The position numbers and the translations under genes were made by a program. A stretch of 64,000 bases of DNA from Volvox africanus (Eukaryota; Chlorophyta; Chlorophyceae; Chlamydomonadales; Volvocaceae), in the NCBI GenBank assembly GCA_030268105.1, contig BSDZ01000078.1:1922001-1986000 (forward strand), read 5' to 3'. Below the pieces are notes generated by a model. That model was not told the origin of the DNA. It did not search any database and saw only the letters and a list, made by a program, of their open reading frames with translations. Positions 48,601 to 61,648 of this stretch are shown piece by piece. Position 1 is the stretch's first letter. Each line of letters begins with the position of its first letter.

Positions 48601-51516
48601 TGTTGACCTGTCGTACCCGTTTAACGCTTCCCCGTTCTCTCCTCCAGATTAGTCAGGCGGCGGCGGGGGGACACCGAAGCCGCGTCTTCCTCAACGGCTC
48701 CCCTACCAGTCTAAGGATTCTCCGCGAGGTGGGGGCCTTATTAGTGGACACTAACGGACAGCATTCCTCCATGAGCCTCAGAGATGCCAGCACGCAGGTG
48801 AGGGTGTGTATTTTTGCGGGGGAGAGATGGGGGGGAGGAAGTGTACTACATATGTTTTTTCTGGAACTGAGCTTCAAAGGTAATGATGACTTACCGTTCT
48901 TCGTCATCAGCAGGGCGACCTGTGTTACTATTGAGTATTTTAAACTCTGAATTTTTGGATTTGAAAATTTTGTTTTTTGCAGCTGGATCTTCTGGATCGC
49001 ATTGCTGGGACCTCCATGTTGGCGGGCAATTACGGCGCCGCACTGGCTCGTTTGCGCGAGATAGAGGGTCGTTTGGACGAGCTGGACGAGCTGGATGACG
49101 AGCAAGAGAGAGCCATCATGCAGAAGCTCGTCGATGCGGTGCGTTTTGGGGACCGGAAGGGTGTTCTGCGAGGCGACAATCATGTCTGTCTGTGTGTTGA
49201 CGAAACAACTTCGCGTGATAGAAATCATAGAATTGTTGAGTTGTTTTTATGGCTCCTCCCACCAATGCAAAAGCCCTCCCTCCCTCCCTCTCTGTCCCAA
49301 TTCCCCCCTTTATTGATGGCCTTCATGTTTTTGATTCCGTACACCTTCCCTCAACCCCAACTCCGCGCACCTCGTGGCTTCTCCCCTCTCCCGGTATCGG
49401 GGCCTAACAGGTGGCCAGGCTGCGGGTGCAGCCGGGGGAGGAACGGGAGCTGCGCCGTATGCAGAAGAAGATGGAGGTGGGAGGGAGGGGTCTTCCTACG
49501 TTCCCTCTCTGCCCCCGCTACCTGGGAGGGGAGGGGAGGGGAGGGGAGGTGGGAAAGTGCGTCGATTGCGAAAGGAAGAGATTGTTCTACCTTCACTCCA
49601 AGCATCGCCTTGCCCTGGGATTCGCACAGTGGAAAATTTAAACTGAATTTTAATGATATTTAAAAAACAGAATAAATGAAATAAATCCCTAAATAAATTG
49701 AGAAAAACTAAAACCTTACCTAAATGTCGTACAACTTCACCAAATCTCAGGCTCGTCGCGTTGCGGTGGAGCAGTGCGGCCTGGTGCGCATGGCGCTGTG
49801 CGGCGAGGGGGGCGCGGGGGGCGTAACCGACGCGCTACGCACCATAGAGGCGCAGCTGAATGCCATATTGGCGCAGGAGGAACAGAACCGGGCGGTGGCG
49901 GCGGCGGCGGCGGTTGTCAAAGTGCCCAGGGGTAAGGGGTTGGCTCTGATGAAAAAGAGGCGGGGGAGGGGTCGATGGCAGGGGGGGGGCCGGGGGTACG
50001 TGTCGGGTGTGTAGGGTCGCCTTTCCTCCCTCTCTTCCCCCCCCCTCCATCTGCCGTTCCCCGACATAGATTTCCCCCATCCTTCTTCAAAAATTTCATT
50101 CATTACTTCCTGGCTGTTCCTTTACTTCTTGCTCCTTTCCGGCATCCTCAGCGGCACAACTTTCATCGGGTGCAGGGGGTTCCTTAGCCTTGCTTTGACT
50201 GCCTTGACTACCTGTTCTCTCGCGCCATCTTTTCGTTTGCGCTCACTCTTCATCTCCCTCTCGCATGTGCACGGCCTTCCCCTTCTTGGCTGCTTCCGCC
50301 GCCGCTGTTCCCCCTCATCCCCCCTAAGGTGATTGGGTTCGCGCGGAACCTTGGTTGGTTCGGTTGGTACGCTTGCGCGCGCTTTGAGCTTGCCGGGTTG
50401 GGGGGATGGATTGGTTGGGTTAGGGCGCGTGTAGGTTTCCTTTACAGGTGGGTCGGGAGGAATTCACTCTCATGACAGCGGCAGCGGTCAGGTCAGCTTG
50501 GCCTCGGACTCAACACGGCTTTCACTTCGCCGCCAGCGATAAGGCCGATAGTATACATAATTCTCTTCTTCTTTTTATATTTTTATCGTTTATCTTTAAT
50601 TACCGTGGCCTTGGCGACTACCTAGTTTACGTCACAGCTCGTTTCCACTTTCCTGCTTTTGACGACGTCAGCCATCATCCGGTCAGCCTTCACGGTTAGG
50701 CCTCGTTCCTTCAGTATCAGCACCAGCTGGTTCGTTCCATTCGACTTCCCCCCTCCTCCCCCCCCCCAAACAAAGGGGGGGAGGATGTCGTCCTCCCCCA
50801 TCGCGGTTATCCCCGTGCTTTACAGCAGCGTCTACAGCGGACTCATGCCCCTCGTGTATTCGTCTCCCACCCCCCTTTGACAACAATAATAATGCACAAT
50901 GGGGGGCGCTTCACCTCCTCCACTGGGTCCAGGGGGGATGTGCCCCTCTCGATGCGGGAAGGACGTAATCGAGTACTGATGAGAGCGCATCGGGGCCCAG
51001 AGGGTGTGCCATGAGGGGATGAGCCGTCGGGGCCGTCTTTACACTGTCCCTTCCCTTTTTTGTAATGGGATGTGATGTGCGGTGCGGTGCGGTGCGCAGG
51101 CAAGGACGGCAGCAAGGTGGCGGCGGCGGCGGCGGACGATGACGTGGCGGCGGCGGGCGCTGGGGAGGATGACGCCGGGGAGGAAGAGGCGGACGGCGAT
51201 GATGACGATTACGGAGACAACGGCGCGGCCGCGGGTGCTCGGTTGATGGAGGAGGCGCTGGAGCAGGTGGCGGCAGCGAAAGACATATTGGCGGAGGCGG
51301 AGACGACGGTACGGCAGGGCTTCAAAATTCGTATTTTTTCGTATTGTCTCCCCCTCGCGATCTATTATCAATCTCTCGCGACAGTTGACCGTTACCCCGA
51401 CTCAGCAACGTATCGCAGCCTGGGTTTGTTCGTTGGGTGGTTGGGTCGTTAGCTCTGTTTCGGAGATGAATAATCTTTTTGGTGCTTTCTCCTGTGTGCG
51501 TGAGGGGGAGGCCCGG

Positions 51517-51553
<37 letters not shown>

Positions 51554-54500
51554 CGGGGGGGCCAGAGGATGTTCGGCGCCCCCTAAAACCGGATGGCACG
51601 AAGTGTACTTTCTTCCATCTGTCCTTCCAAGGTATAAGTCACATTCAAAATATAGAAATCTTGATTTGTGTTTAGCTATCCGGGAGTGCGCCTTTCTAGA
51701 TAAAAACAAAAACAAAATATATTAAGCAATATTATTTCTCTCATTACCTTACCTTTTATAAAACTGTCATCGTGCTGTACATTTACGCCCCCCTGACTTC
51801 CCCGTCCGTTTGCGACACCGATGATGCCGATGCCAATGTTGATGTTGACATTGATATTGATGTCGATGCCGGGTGGATCGCAGGTGAAGGCTTACGCGCG
51901 GCGTTATCAGTTCAGCCAAGCGGATCACGATGCCGTAGCGGAACGTCTCGCCCGCATCGAGCGCCTTATGAAACAGGCATCAGCAGCTGGTTTCGGAGCC
52001 ATCGGCGGGGGTGGCGGTATCGGGAGCGGTACTGTAAGTCGCGGTGGCTTTCGCGGTGCCGGCGGCGGGTCTCGCATCAGCAGCACTGAGCAGCTGTTGG
52101 AGTTGGCCCGGGAGTGCTCCGCAAAGCTGGCGGCATATTACGAAATGGAGGGTGCGTTGGGGGGTCGGGGTTGGGGAGTGGTAAGGGCGGAAACATGGGA
52201 CCCTGGAAAAAGGGGCTTGGCTGGGCGGCAGGTGGGGATAATTATGATAATGTGGCTGAAAGTATGCATCGTAATTGTATTACATTGCCTTATATTTTAA
52301 TTTAATTTTATTTTATTTTGTGTATTGTATTATTGTACATATATATTATATTATATCCCTGAAATGGCTTCGTATTTGTCCTTGTGTATTTTGAAATATA
52401 CCTTTCTGGGGCAGCGAATGTCCTCTCCGGGGCCGCAGATCTGTGAAAAGTTCGGAGACCTGCCCGGGCTTCGCTTCCTCTTCGCGAAAATGGACATTCG
52501 GCCCGGCCTGGTCCCCTATCCCACCCGAATACACAGGTCAGCGCGCGGAGTGGGAGGCTCAGCTGGAGGCCCTGGTTTCGGAGCTACGCAATACGGCACT
52601 GCAGCTCTCTAGCCGTCGCCGAGCCGCCGCTGCTGCCCTTCGTTCCGCCGTTGAGGGCTGCCTTCGGGACCTTGCCATGGGCGGCAGTCGCTTTGATGTA
52701 CGGATTGGTTGGGCGGAGGACCGTACGGCAACTGAGGGGTTGTATGTCGGCGAGGAGGAGGCGGAAGAGGCGGGTGTGGCGGAGCTTGGTGGCCGTACGT
52801 ACGTCTTAGGCGCGCGTGGATTGGACCAGGTGACTGTGGGAGGGGGGAATGCGCACGGGGTGGAGAAATCGGGGGGGGGGGGAGAAATCCATGCAGTGTA
52901 CAAAGAAATAGCGGACTGGGTGCGTGTGCCGATGAGGGAGGTTGTGTTGGGCGATAACTGTCGCTGTCATCATTGTTCATGAAAAAGGGCATTAGAATGT
53001 GATTCAATTTGATATAATACAATATGTTGTAATGATAAGTAAACATTATAATGACAACACTGTTGTGAGGAGCGGAATGCTGAGAAAAGATTATGTACGA
53101 CTGTACGGCGAGGAATGATGAAAAGGATAAGCGGGAAAATTGCGGTCACTTTTTATATCTCGTATGCTTCACGTGATGATGGGGTTTATAACATGATTGT
53201 TTTTGTTTTGTGTTTTCTCACCCCTCACGCAGGTGGAGTTCTTGCTGGCGGCAGGCCCCGCGGAGCCCTTGCGGCCGCTGGCGGCAGTCGTGTCCGGCGG
53301 TGAGTCCGCCCGCATCATGTTGGCACTGAAGGCGGCGCCGGCACAAGCGGGAGTGGCTGCAGCAGCAGCTGCTGCTGGATGTGGCGGCGGCGCTGGAGGC
53401 GTGCCCATCATGATCTTGGACGAGCTGGATTCTGGTATCGGAGCACGGTTGGGCTCCGCGGTGGGATCGATCCTGGCGCGGATGGCCTTACCGACCCATG
53501 GGTCCAATAGCCAGATTATTTGCGTGACGCACCTTCCGCAGGTTGGTGGGGAGGGGAAGGGGGAAAGGCGGGTTTGTATACACGGAAAGCCAATGAAGAT
53601 GGTTGTCTGTTTGTGTGCCCACCCGTCGTCTATACGGCTTGCCGACCCTTCAGATGGCGCCGGTGTTTCCTGTTCATGTAAAACATCATGTTATATTGTT
53701 GTTTTTAACATATTTTTTTATTATGTCAATGTTGGATTTATTTAAGTCCCTGTAGGAATTCCTGTTCTTTCATTTTGGAATTGAAAGAATATCTAGGAAA
53801 TAAGCTCTTATTTCTAATTTTAATTATTTTTCGAGTGCGTTTTTGTACTGCGCTCTGCCACCCCCCGTAAGGTCGCTTGCTATGCGACTCATCACATTAA
53901 GGTTCAGAAGCAGCTGCCGCAGCTGCCGAATGACGATACCAGTGGCGCCACTGGCAGTAGCAGCAGTAGCCCCTATGCAAGGGCAATCCCAGTTGAGAAC
54001 CTTGAAGCCCTGACGGCGCCACTGACAACATCCAGTGGCCCCGCGGCGGCGGCGCGTGTGACGACGTCGTTCGTGCCGCTCAGGACCTTCGAGCAGCGCG
54101 CCGAGGAGGTGGCCGCTATGCTGGGTGGGTGGTGGCGGTGCATGAAGGGCTCGCGCTCAAGGATACACGGGGGGTTATGGGCGCGCTTCTTCGTGTTGGT
54201 TGTCGTACATGGATGGCCTTTATCAAAATGAAAACACACTTTTGCTAAATCCACAATTCCGTATATATATCAATATCCCGTCACAGGATTGGACCGCGGA
54301 GTGGCGGAGGAGATGCTGTGTAACGCACAAAGCCAGGTGGCGGCGATGTATCCCCCGGGCTCATTACCCGAGGGGCTTCTTTTCCCCGGACAAAACACAC
54401 ACGCACACGCGCCTGTGCATATGCGCAATTGCAAGCGACAGGAGGAAAAGGACTGGTCACGGCGTGGCGGCGACACGGTCCCAGAAACGACTGCGCCAGG

Positions 54501-56650
54501 GCAATGGCTCCCAGCCGACGGCGGCGACGACTCATTAGCAAATGTAAGGCGTGTCGTACAGGAAACATTGCGCAGTGGCGATGTTGCGGAGATTGTCGGC
54601 GGCGGCGGCGGCAGCGGCAGCCGCATCTCATCTGGCTTCTCCGTTGTCGTGTCGCCCGCTATGGATCCAAATGCCGTGCGACTCGGCGGCGGCGGTGGCG
54701 GAGAGGCGGCCCTCAGCGGTGCCGCCGCTGCTGGTGGTAGGCTTGGTGTCGACGGGCATTCCAGCGCCTCCGGCGGTAGCGGCGACGGGAAAAGTGTAGT
54801 ACAAGATGACGGCGACGACTACGACGATCAGGAGGCGGCGGAGGCAGAGCTTTCAGCCCAGCTGTTGGCGGGGGTAGAAGCCGCCGCGATGCAGCACCTC
54901 AAGCGGATGGAGGCTCAGGCAAAGGAGGCGGCCGCCGCCGCTTCTGCCGCGGCAGCAATCATGGCGCCGATTGAGAGCAGCAGCAGCAGCAGCAGCACGG
55001 CTCCCCTCACCAGGGCAGTACCTCCGGGATCAGCGGCAGCGGGAGCGGCAGTAGTGGTGACGGCGGCGAACACAAGTGGCGAGGCTCCAGTGGTTTCGGA
55101 GCTCCGACGGCAGACGTCAGCGCCGCCCCATGTTGGCGATGTCACATCGGGCCCTCGAGGAGAAGAGCAGCGCGTTGCGAATGAAGAGGATGAGGAGGCG
55201 GGCGAACAGGTTGGCAGTGATGGGCCAGGAGCAGGAGCAGGAGCACCTGATCCGCAACCAAAATCTGAAATTGCGACTGCATGTGTTGGTGACGCTAAGG
55301 ATAGGAGGTTGTTGGGAGGGGAATCCGAACCGTCGCTGTCTGTTGGCAGCGGCAACGCTGATGCCATCACTTCTGCTACCGCCGTCAACGCTGCCGCCGT
55401 CAACATTGCCGCCGTCAGGACGTCTGCCGAAGCGGGGTCGTCGGCCGCGGCAGGGAATGGCAACACGATCGTTTCTTATTCCCCTAGCACCGGGTTGTCG
55501 TACGATGTGGCGACGGTGGCAAGGGATTCTCGGTCGGAAGGCTCAACCGAATTCAATGTCACCGTCCAGCCATCTAAGTCGCCCTTGCCGTACAATTTCA
55601 GCGTTGGTGCTGACCGCGATGCCACTGAGCCGTCAACGGAGGCGGAATCCGTCAGAGACGTCGTGGACAACCGATACGGCCACACACACCTTGGCAATCC
55701 GTACGACAATGTGTACGGCAGGGAGGATGCGCAAGAAGATCAAGAGTGGCCGTGGTATCAGGAGTTTGGCGCCAATGATGGTACGGCGGAGTCGCCGTCG
55801 CAGGTGTACGACACAGCGGACCCCAGTCAGTACACGTACGGCGTCGGCGACGCAGTGGCTGGCGGGCGCTTCGTCGTCGTTCCTTCCGGTAGCGAGAACG
55901 AGTTCAACGAAATGTTTCGCACCATCATGTCCTTCAGGTACGACAGCCCAGTGACGTCATCGTACATAACATCTCCAATCTACTGGTGCAATCAACGGAT
56001 TCGTTCACAGTCCTTTCAGATCATGGATCCACATCTGTGGATCCAATGTGGCCGCATATGGATTTTTTCCACCGGCAATGGCCCTCATCTTATTTTTGGA
56101 TCCTCTGCAGCCATTTTCATCAATGTTGCTGCATAACACATCGCACTAAACAAATATTTTTATTATAATAATGATGATTGTTATAATCATCAATATAATA
56201 TTTGCATTTTATATGTTGTTGTTGTTGACTTTGGATCTCACATTCGCTGCCCCCACCCCACCGGCCCACCCCCTTCCCCACATAGCCGGGAGGACTACGA
56301 GCAGGAGGCGATGAGGAGTCACGAGGTGACCCTTGCGGAGGTGAGCGTCGCCGGGCTGGAGTCGCGGGCTGGGGTCGCGGGCTGGGGTCGCCGGGCTGGG
56401 GTCGCGGGCTGGGGTCGCGGGCTGGGGGAGGGGTGGTACGTGCGTGCATGTGCGTGTGTGTATGCATGTGAGTGGGTATGTGTATGTATGTGTGTGTGTG
56501 TGCATGTGGGTATATGTGGCTGTGTGCGAAAATCTTTGAAGAAGTAAAATTCGTACGATAGCTTACAAGCAATACGCCCGTCAATGCGCCTGTTTATTGG
56601 TCTGTGTGTCCATCTGTCTGCAGGCGCTGCGAGACGCAGGGATGGGGTGA
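45609..56650 (+). CDS. RECN: RecN-type SMC-like DNA repair ATPase, giant form
   Basis: Join 45609-46775, 47416-47457, 47879-48139, 48648-48797, 48983-49138, 49411-49476, 49751-49931, 51100-51308, 51884-52151, 52537-52829, 53233-53541, 53872-54124, 54287-55937, 56286-56340, 56624-56650; all fourteen junctions keep frame, about 1695 residues. RecN core about 349-1118: LERLFIKDFALVSEQTVRLG, Walker A GESGSGKS at 380-387, RVFLNGSPTSLRILREVG, LVDTNGQHSS, a coiled-coil middle (ARLREIEGRLDELDELDDEQ), ABC signature VSGGESARIMLALK near 950, Walker B IMILDELDSGIG near 990, and CVTHLPQVACYATHH. All catalytic motifs are intact. Bacterial RecN (about 550 residues) acts at double-strand breaks with RecA. 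Extras: a 350-residue Ser/His/Pro N-terminus beginning like a transit peptide (MALTTAGSHANTSAPG), acidic and Ala inserts, and a low-complexity C-terminal tail of about 575 residues. Plastid location is inference. Confidence 0.9.
47018..47112. repeat. 20-bp tandem repeat in RecN intron 1
   Basis: More than four copies of TACCTCTGCGTACTTCTGTG. The open frame that crosses it from exon 1 (repeating YLCVLLCTSAYFCVPLRTS-like residues) is intronic read-through. Confidence 0.9.
51518..51551. repeat. (TG)n microsatellite in a RecN intron
   Basis: TG run of about 34 bases between the exons ending at 51308 and starting at 51884. Confidence 0.9.
56345..56425. repeat. GGGTCGCGGGCTG minisatellite in the last RecN intron
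   Basis: About five tandem units of GGGTCGCGGGCTG/GGGTCGCCGGGCTG immediately follow the donor at 56341. Confidence 0.85.
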
Positions 56651-57098
56651 GAAGCTGAGAAGCTGAGAGGGGGGAACTGCAGCGGGCGGCGGGTGGAGGG
56701 AGCGAACGAAGGGTGGGGGAGGGTGTATTGGGGGGACCGTGTGATCTTGTTTGTCCTCTCTGTGTTTTTTGCTTGTCTGTATGTCTGTATGTCTGTTTGG
56801 GGTTGTGGCGCATTGAAACAGAAAATTTGCATGCGAGCGGTCTAAGGCGGTTTTGAGGTGGCGGTGAGGACGAAGGTGACGGACAGGGGTGAAGGCGGGA
56901 AAAAGGAGGAAATAGAGTTTGCATGAAAAGAACAGATTTACGCAGGGCCTTGTATCTATTTTATTACGTTTAGGCGAAATGACGGACAACTTATTGCGCT
57001 GCTGGCGATTGTGGTGGGGATGTGTATGGAACTTGGTGGCGGCTACATTAGGGTTAAGAGTAATCGCTCAACGGTTCCGGAGCCTGCCTGCCTATATC

Positions 57099-57103
57099 TG
57101 TAA
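57099..57103 (+). terminator. candidate TGTAA polyadenylation signal for RecN
   Basis: TGTAA lies about 450 bases beyond the RecN stop. The rest of 56.65-58.25 kb shows no supported gene; RecN and the next gene converge here. Confidence 0.45.
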
Positions 57104-58201
57104 GATTATGTTTATGAAAGATGAGGACGCGTTCAACTGTTGCTGGCGGGAGAGGGCGTCGGGGACTCACTCGCATGTACACAGTAAGACATGAAACCCT
57201 AAACATTTACATAAAGTGGTTGGTATTGATTCAGTCCTCTAGTGCTGGCCTTTTGAAAATTTCATACTCCTCCACCTCCGCCTTCGCCCCCTCCCTCCAC
57301 ACACACATATGTATTCCCCTCTCTTCCCCCCTCCCCATACACACACCTCACTCACACGGGTCTCTTCGTCTCCGGTGTGCACGTGACACGAAACGGTTGA
57401 CCTTTAGGGAAAGAAGGATACTATCCAACTAAAAGTTCATACGATTGTCAGTTAGTGGGTTGGTCAGTTTGTTGGCTCGTTTCCGGTTTTGATGCAGGAG
57501 AACGGGTCGCAAGTCGCTGAGTTACGGTTTTTGCGGCTTCTTCTATTTCCGGACGGACGGACAGACAGACAGACAGGCAACACGGTAAAAGGAGAAGGAT
57601 TTCGCAGCATGAAGAGAGGACGGCTACTACACCGAATCTCTTTAAACAACAAGACTTAAAATGTCGACGCCCGTCATTTGTGTTACGTTTGATTAAGACT
57701 CCGGTGTGTTGAAATTGTGGGAGGCGACTGTTAGCAGCCTGTCCTTTTTTCTTCGGGTTGTTTATCTGTCTGTCTCTCTCCGTACATCCATCGTACACCC
57801 ATCGCATTCCGTTAGGTTTCAAAGTTTCATCCTGCTGCGCAACTTTGTCCCGATGGCGCAGATCCACATCCCACATCCTAAAACCGCCTTCCCCCGCAAT
57901 AATACCTCAATCAGCATCAAATCAGCACTCCCGTCATATCTCCGCATACAGGGTTTAAAATGCAATCCAATACCTACGTACGGCAAGTACGGTATGTCTA
58001 ACGTACAACATGCCGTATATCAGGATGAACTACCGAAACACTCTACCAGAATAAACTACCAATTGCATGGTGTAACTGGCATCATTACCTGCCATGCACG
58101 ATTTTATGCGGTACGGCCCTTGGCGTCATTTCATAACGCGACGTACCTCCATCTCAGCAGCCCTTACTTCAGTTCAGTTCAAAATTCCGTGGCCGCACCA
58201 T

Positions 58202-58215
58202 TTACAATCCTTACA
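58202..58215 (-). terminator. two candidate TGTAA signals for the Cys-rich gene
   Basis: TTACA at 58202-58206 and 58211-58215 reads TGTAA on the minus strand, 38-51 bases beyond the stop. That would give an unusually short 3' UTR. Confidence 0.35.
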
Positions 58216-58252
58216 TTCGCGACATTATTACGTCCTAAGCCATCTCGAAGCT

Positions 58253-61200
58253 TCACTTCTTCACCGAGTTCACTCCCTTGTTCCCTGCTGCCGCTGCTGC
58301 CGCTGCCGGGGGCAGTACGGCGGGCTTGGCGTTAACCGGCGCCCCGGACGCCGAAGTGTCGGCATCAGCGCCTCCGCCGCTGGGCGAGGGGGAGCAGCCC
58401 TCCGTGAAGGCCACGTTAGGGGTACAGCAGATCTCCTCGCTCGAGTACACCCCCCAGCCTGAGGACGACGGGGGAGGACAGGGAAAAGCCGGGGGCGGAG
58501 AACGGGGCACGCCTGGGTTTGTGTTTGATACCTGATCTTCCACCCGCTGCAATACTTCTTTCACATTGATATATGATGGGGTACCCATCGGCGCGAGGAG
58601 GGAAGCGAAGCGGTTACAGGAAGCTGCAGGAAAGTCGAAAACCGGCAGGTGGGGGGAGGGGCATTAGGGGCAGCACCCTTTCCTCCCACCGGAGTTAGTT
58701 TGCCGCCGTGAGCACGCGGGAGACATCGGCGAAGGAAAACTTGCATACCTCGGTTGCAAACCGCGATGTCGTTGGAGACCACGCACGTACGTACAGGCCA
58801 GTAGCTTCCCACCTGTACGGCGATTTTAATGTTTGTACGGTGTACGGCGTACAAAAGCAGCCAATGTGATATCCATGTTAACGATATATCCAGCAGCAGT
58901 TGCATTCTTAGAAGAGGTATTTATGCAGTTGCGCTCGCGCCCTTAGAGAGCAAGCAGCTAATAATCGCTAAGACTTCCTGTTAGAGATTAGAGACTGACT
59001 CACCATGTAGCAAGGCGTCGGCGGAGGAGCGGTACTGCAGCCCTCTGCAAAAGCAGCTCCTCTGGTGCAGCAGGCGTCCTTTGAGGGCCAGGACTGTACA
59101 CCAGAACCTGCGGGAGGAGGAGGCCATCCAGGAGGGAGAAGGGAGGGGGGAAGGGGAAAACCCAGAAAGGGGCTGAGAGACACCGCCAGATGAGCGATGA
59201 GTGGGCGGGTAGGGGGGTAGGGGGGTAGGGGGGTTTCAGTCATAACATCATCGCAGTGGCATCCACCCACGGCTCTGACGAATCAGAGCACCGTCACGTC
59301 ACCGCCCCTGTCAACAGTACCAGGTGGTACTAAATCACATTGCATTGCAATACGTATAGATTTCATGATATTAATGAAAATCTGTGCGATGGTGGGTTCT
59401 TGTTACTCCGTTACCAAAACCAAAACCAGATTCCACATACACAGCACAGACACACAGACACACAGACCGGGGCTGCAGAGGTTGGACGAGGACCGGCAGA
59501 GGCGTGCCGGGAAGTACGTGTCCACCACCCAACAAGTTCCTGCTGCGGCGGCGGCCGCCGGGTCAGCGGGACGGCATCCGTCGGGGAAGGCGGTGCCGGG
59601 GGCGCAGCAAGCTTCCTGAGAGCCCCACACGCCGTAACCTGGGGGGGGCGCCGGCGACGGAGGCCCCTGTCCATGTTAGGAATTTTGCGTGTATATGCAA
59701 GCTTGTGCAGACGCGTGCAAAATCACGTCCCTACTGCTATTTCGAAATAATTATTTTCAAGTTTATTTCTATTCCACATTTGGAGATGTGCATCCAGATC
59801 GTACGGCAAGTCTAGGCCCCGAAAAGTCGACAGTTTGATGTCAGGGGACTGGATTAGGAAAGATATTGAAACAAGCTGTCATGAGTGGAGAAAAAGCTAC
59901 GGCCTCAATACGATTTTCCTTCATATGTTATGTGTATATATATATATATATTTTCTCTATATATATACGATGTTTCACAACCGTCAAAAGGTGGTGCAGA
60001 CCCATGGGTCTCCAAATCGAATCCGTCACAAACCACCTTGCAAACACTTCCGGTCGTCACGCCAGCAAGTTCGACTGGACGAGCTCTCCGGCACCCAGCA
60101 TTCCTTGGGCCGTACGCTACAGCCGTCCGGGAAGGCAGCTCCAGCGGTGCAGCAGACCTCTTGACTGCTCCAGACACCCCACCCTTCGGAGACCCAGCGG
60201 CAGGGAAAAGCAGCCGCAAAGACAAAGGAAGGGCACTTAGGGCGAAGCGGTAGATTAAGAACGCACGGCGCGGCTAGCGGTGATCTGATGGCCACTGATC
60301 TCAATGGAGCCCCTCATTCGGAATCCAGAAACCGCAAAACACCGACGCGGAACCGTACGGCGACATACCGGGACATTGGGAGTAGGAGTGGGAGTGAAAT
60401 CTCCCATGGTGAAACGCGGAACAGAAGGACAGCTGAGGGAATAATGAACTCAACATGTCAACTCTTGTCCAGAGGACACGCTCGGACAATATTTTCTTTA
60501 TTTGCAAATAACGAATTCGTCAGCTAATATTTATCGAGCTGTCGTACGACATGTAAAAATGGGAATCGAATATGCTCCGTACAACTTTCTCAACTCGATG
60601 TCTGCGCGCACCTCGCTTGCAGACATCCTGGGCGCACTCCGCCCGGCACGTCTTGTACGGCCTGTCGTACCAACAAACGGGGAATGCGAGCGAAGTAGGA
60701 ACGGTATAGCACGGTACGGTAGAAGAATCCCACCCATATGGCGCTTGACTCAAACCACAGTATCACATAGTACCACATAGTACATAGTATCACAGTACGG
60801 CACTCAGCAACGTTTCCCCAAACTCCTCAGGGGACGAGAATCGCATGATGTACGCGCGTGTGCGTATACGGTCACTATGCCGTCCGTATGCAGTACGGCA
60901 AATGTACTTAAAAAGACGTACTTACCAGTAATCTGCCACGGTATAGCAGGGGTTATCGCACGGCGCCGGCGGCTGTGGCTGCGGTACAGGTTGCACTCCT
61001 CTGGTGACGGCCTTGGACGCTCCCCCCGCGGCCTTGGGTGCAGCGGAGGGCTTAGGTGTGGGGATGGGTGTAACCTTCATTGCCGGCGTAGGCTTAGGAA
61101 CAGTGGGGATGGTGGAGGCGGGAGCGGCAACTGCGTGGATGATGGCGGGGGAGAGGACGTAGGTAGTGGAGGTCCCAGCCGATATATGAACGGGGCAAGA

Positions 61201-61648
61201 GATGAGGAGGGCGGGGCCATCAGACCAGTTGCACCGTTAAAGCGGTAGCCAATGAGCTCAGATAGCGCTAATAGAGATTTCGGAACGGAACTTAAAACTC
61301 TGGATAACAGGATGCACGTTACCGTTACAACGTTAACAGAAAACGGTAATCCTACTTGTTATTGTTGAGGTAACCGTAACGGTAACGGTAACGGAAATGG
61401 TGCTACAGGCTTTTCGGCCTCAAATGATGTTGTCCAAGACACATGCTACAAAACGGGGTGGTGAGGGGGTTTTCCGACAAATGGCTCGTACGTGTTGGTG
61501 GTGTTGGTGGTGTTAGTGGTGTTGACTCGGTCGCTGATGCGAGGAGGGTGCACTGGGGACCGGCCACAGCGATAAGCAGTAAGAAGCTGACGCGGAGGAA
61601 GGTGGAGGAGAGGCCGCCGCTGTCACGACGAGCTGGTGCTTTCGCCAT
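58253..61648 (-). CDS. secreted protein with four cysteine-rich CC/GC modules
   Basis: Minus-strand join: 58253-58458, 58749-58812, 59004-59107, 59468-59638, 60037-60183, 60612-60661, 60926-61130, 61492-61648; all phases agree, 367 residues. A signal peptide opens it (RVSFLLLIAVAGPQCTLLAS, cleavage near residue 41), then a Pro/Thr/Ala-rich wall-type linker. Four modules follow, each with a first half such as CYTVADYWPYKTC, CWVVDTYFPARLC or CYMVGSYWPVRTC and a second half such as WSSQEVCCTAGAAFPDGC, WGSQEACCAPGTAFPDGC or YSSEEICCTPNVAFTEGC. An intron of one constant phase (after the first base of a Gly codon) splits the modules. The tail is Ala-rich and ends KKGVNSVKK-like. I cannot name the family; an extracellular-matrix or wall role is inference from the signal peptide, Pro-rich linker and disulfide pattern. 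Confidence 0.85.
59206..59235. repeat. GGGGGGTA tandem repeat in a Cys-rich-gene intron
   Basis: Four GGGTAGGGG-type units between the exons at 59004-59107 and 59468-59638. Confidence 0.8.
61366..61396. repeat. GGTAAC hexamer repeat
   Basis: Four to five GTAACG/GGTAAC units in the first intron of the Cys-rich gene. Confidence 0.8.

Noticed and set aside
55938..56136. Apparent RecN stop at 56136
   Set aside because: The AG|GTACGA donor at 55937 joins in phase to exons at 56286 and 56624; the read-through has no coding character. Kept as a caveat, since retention would still give a stop.
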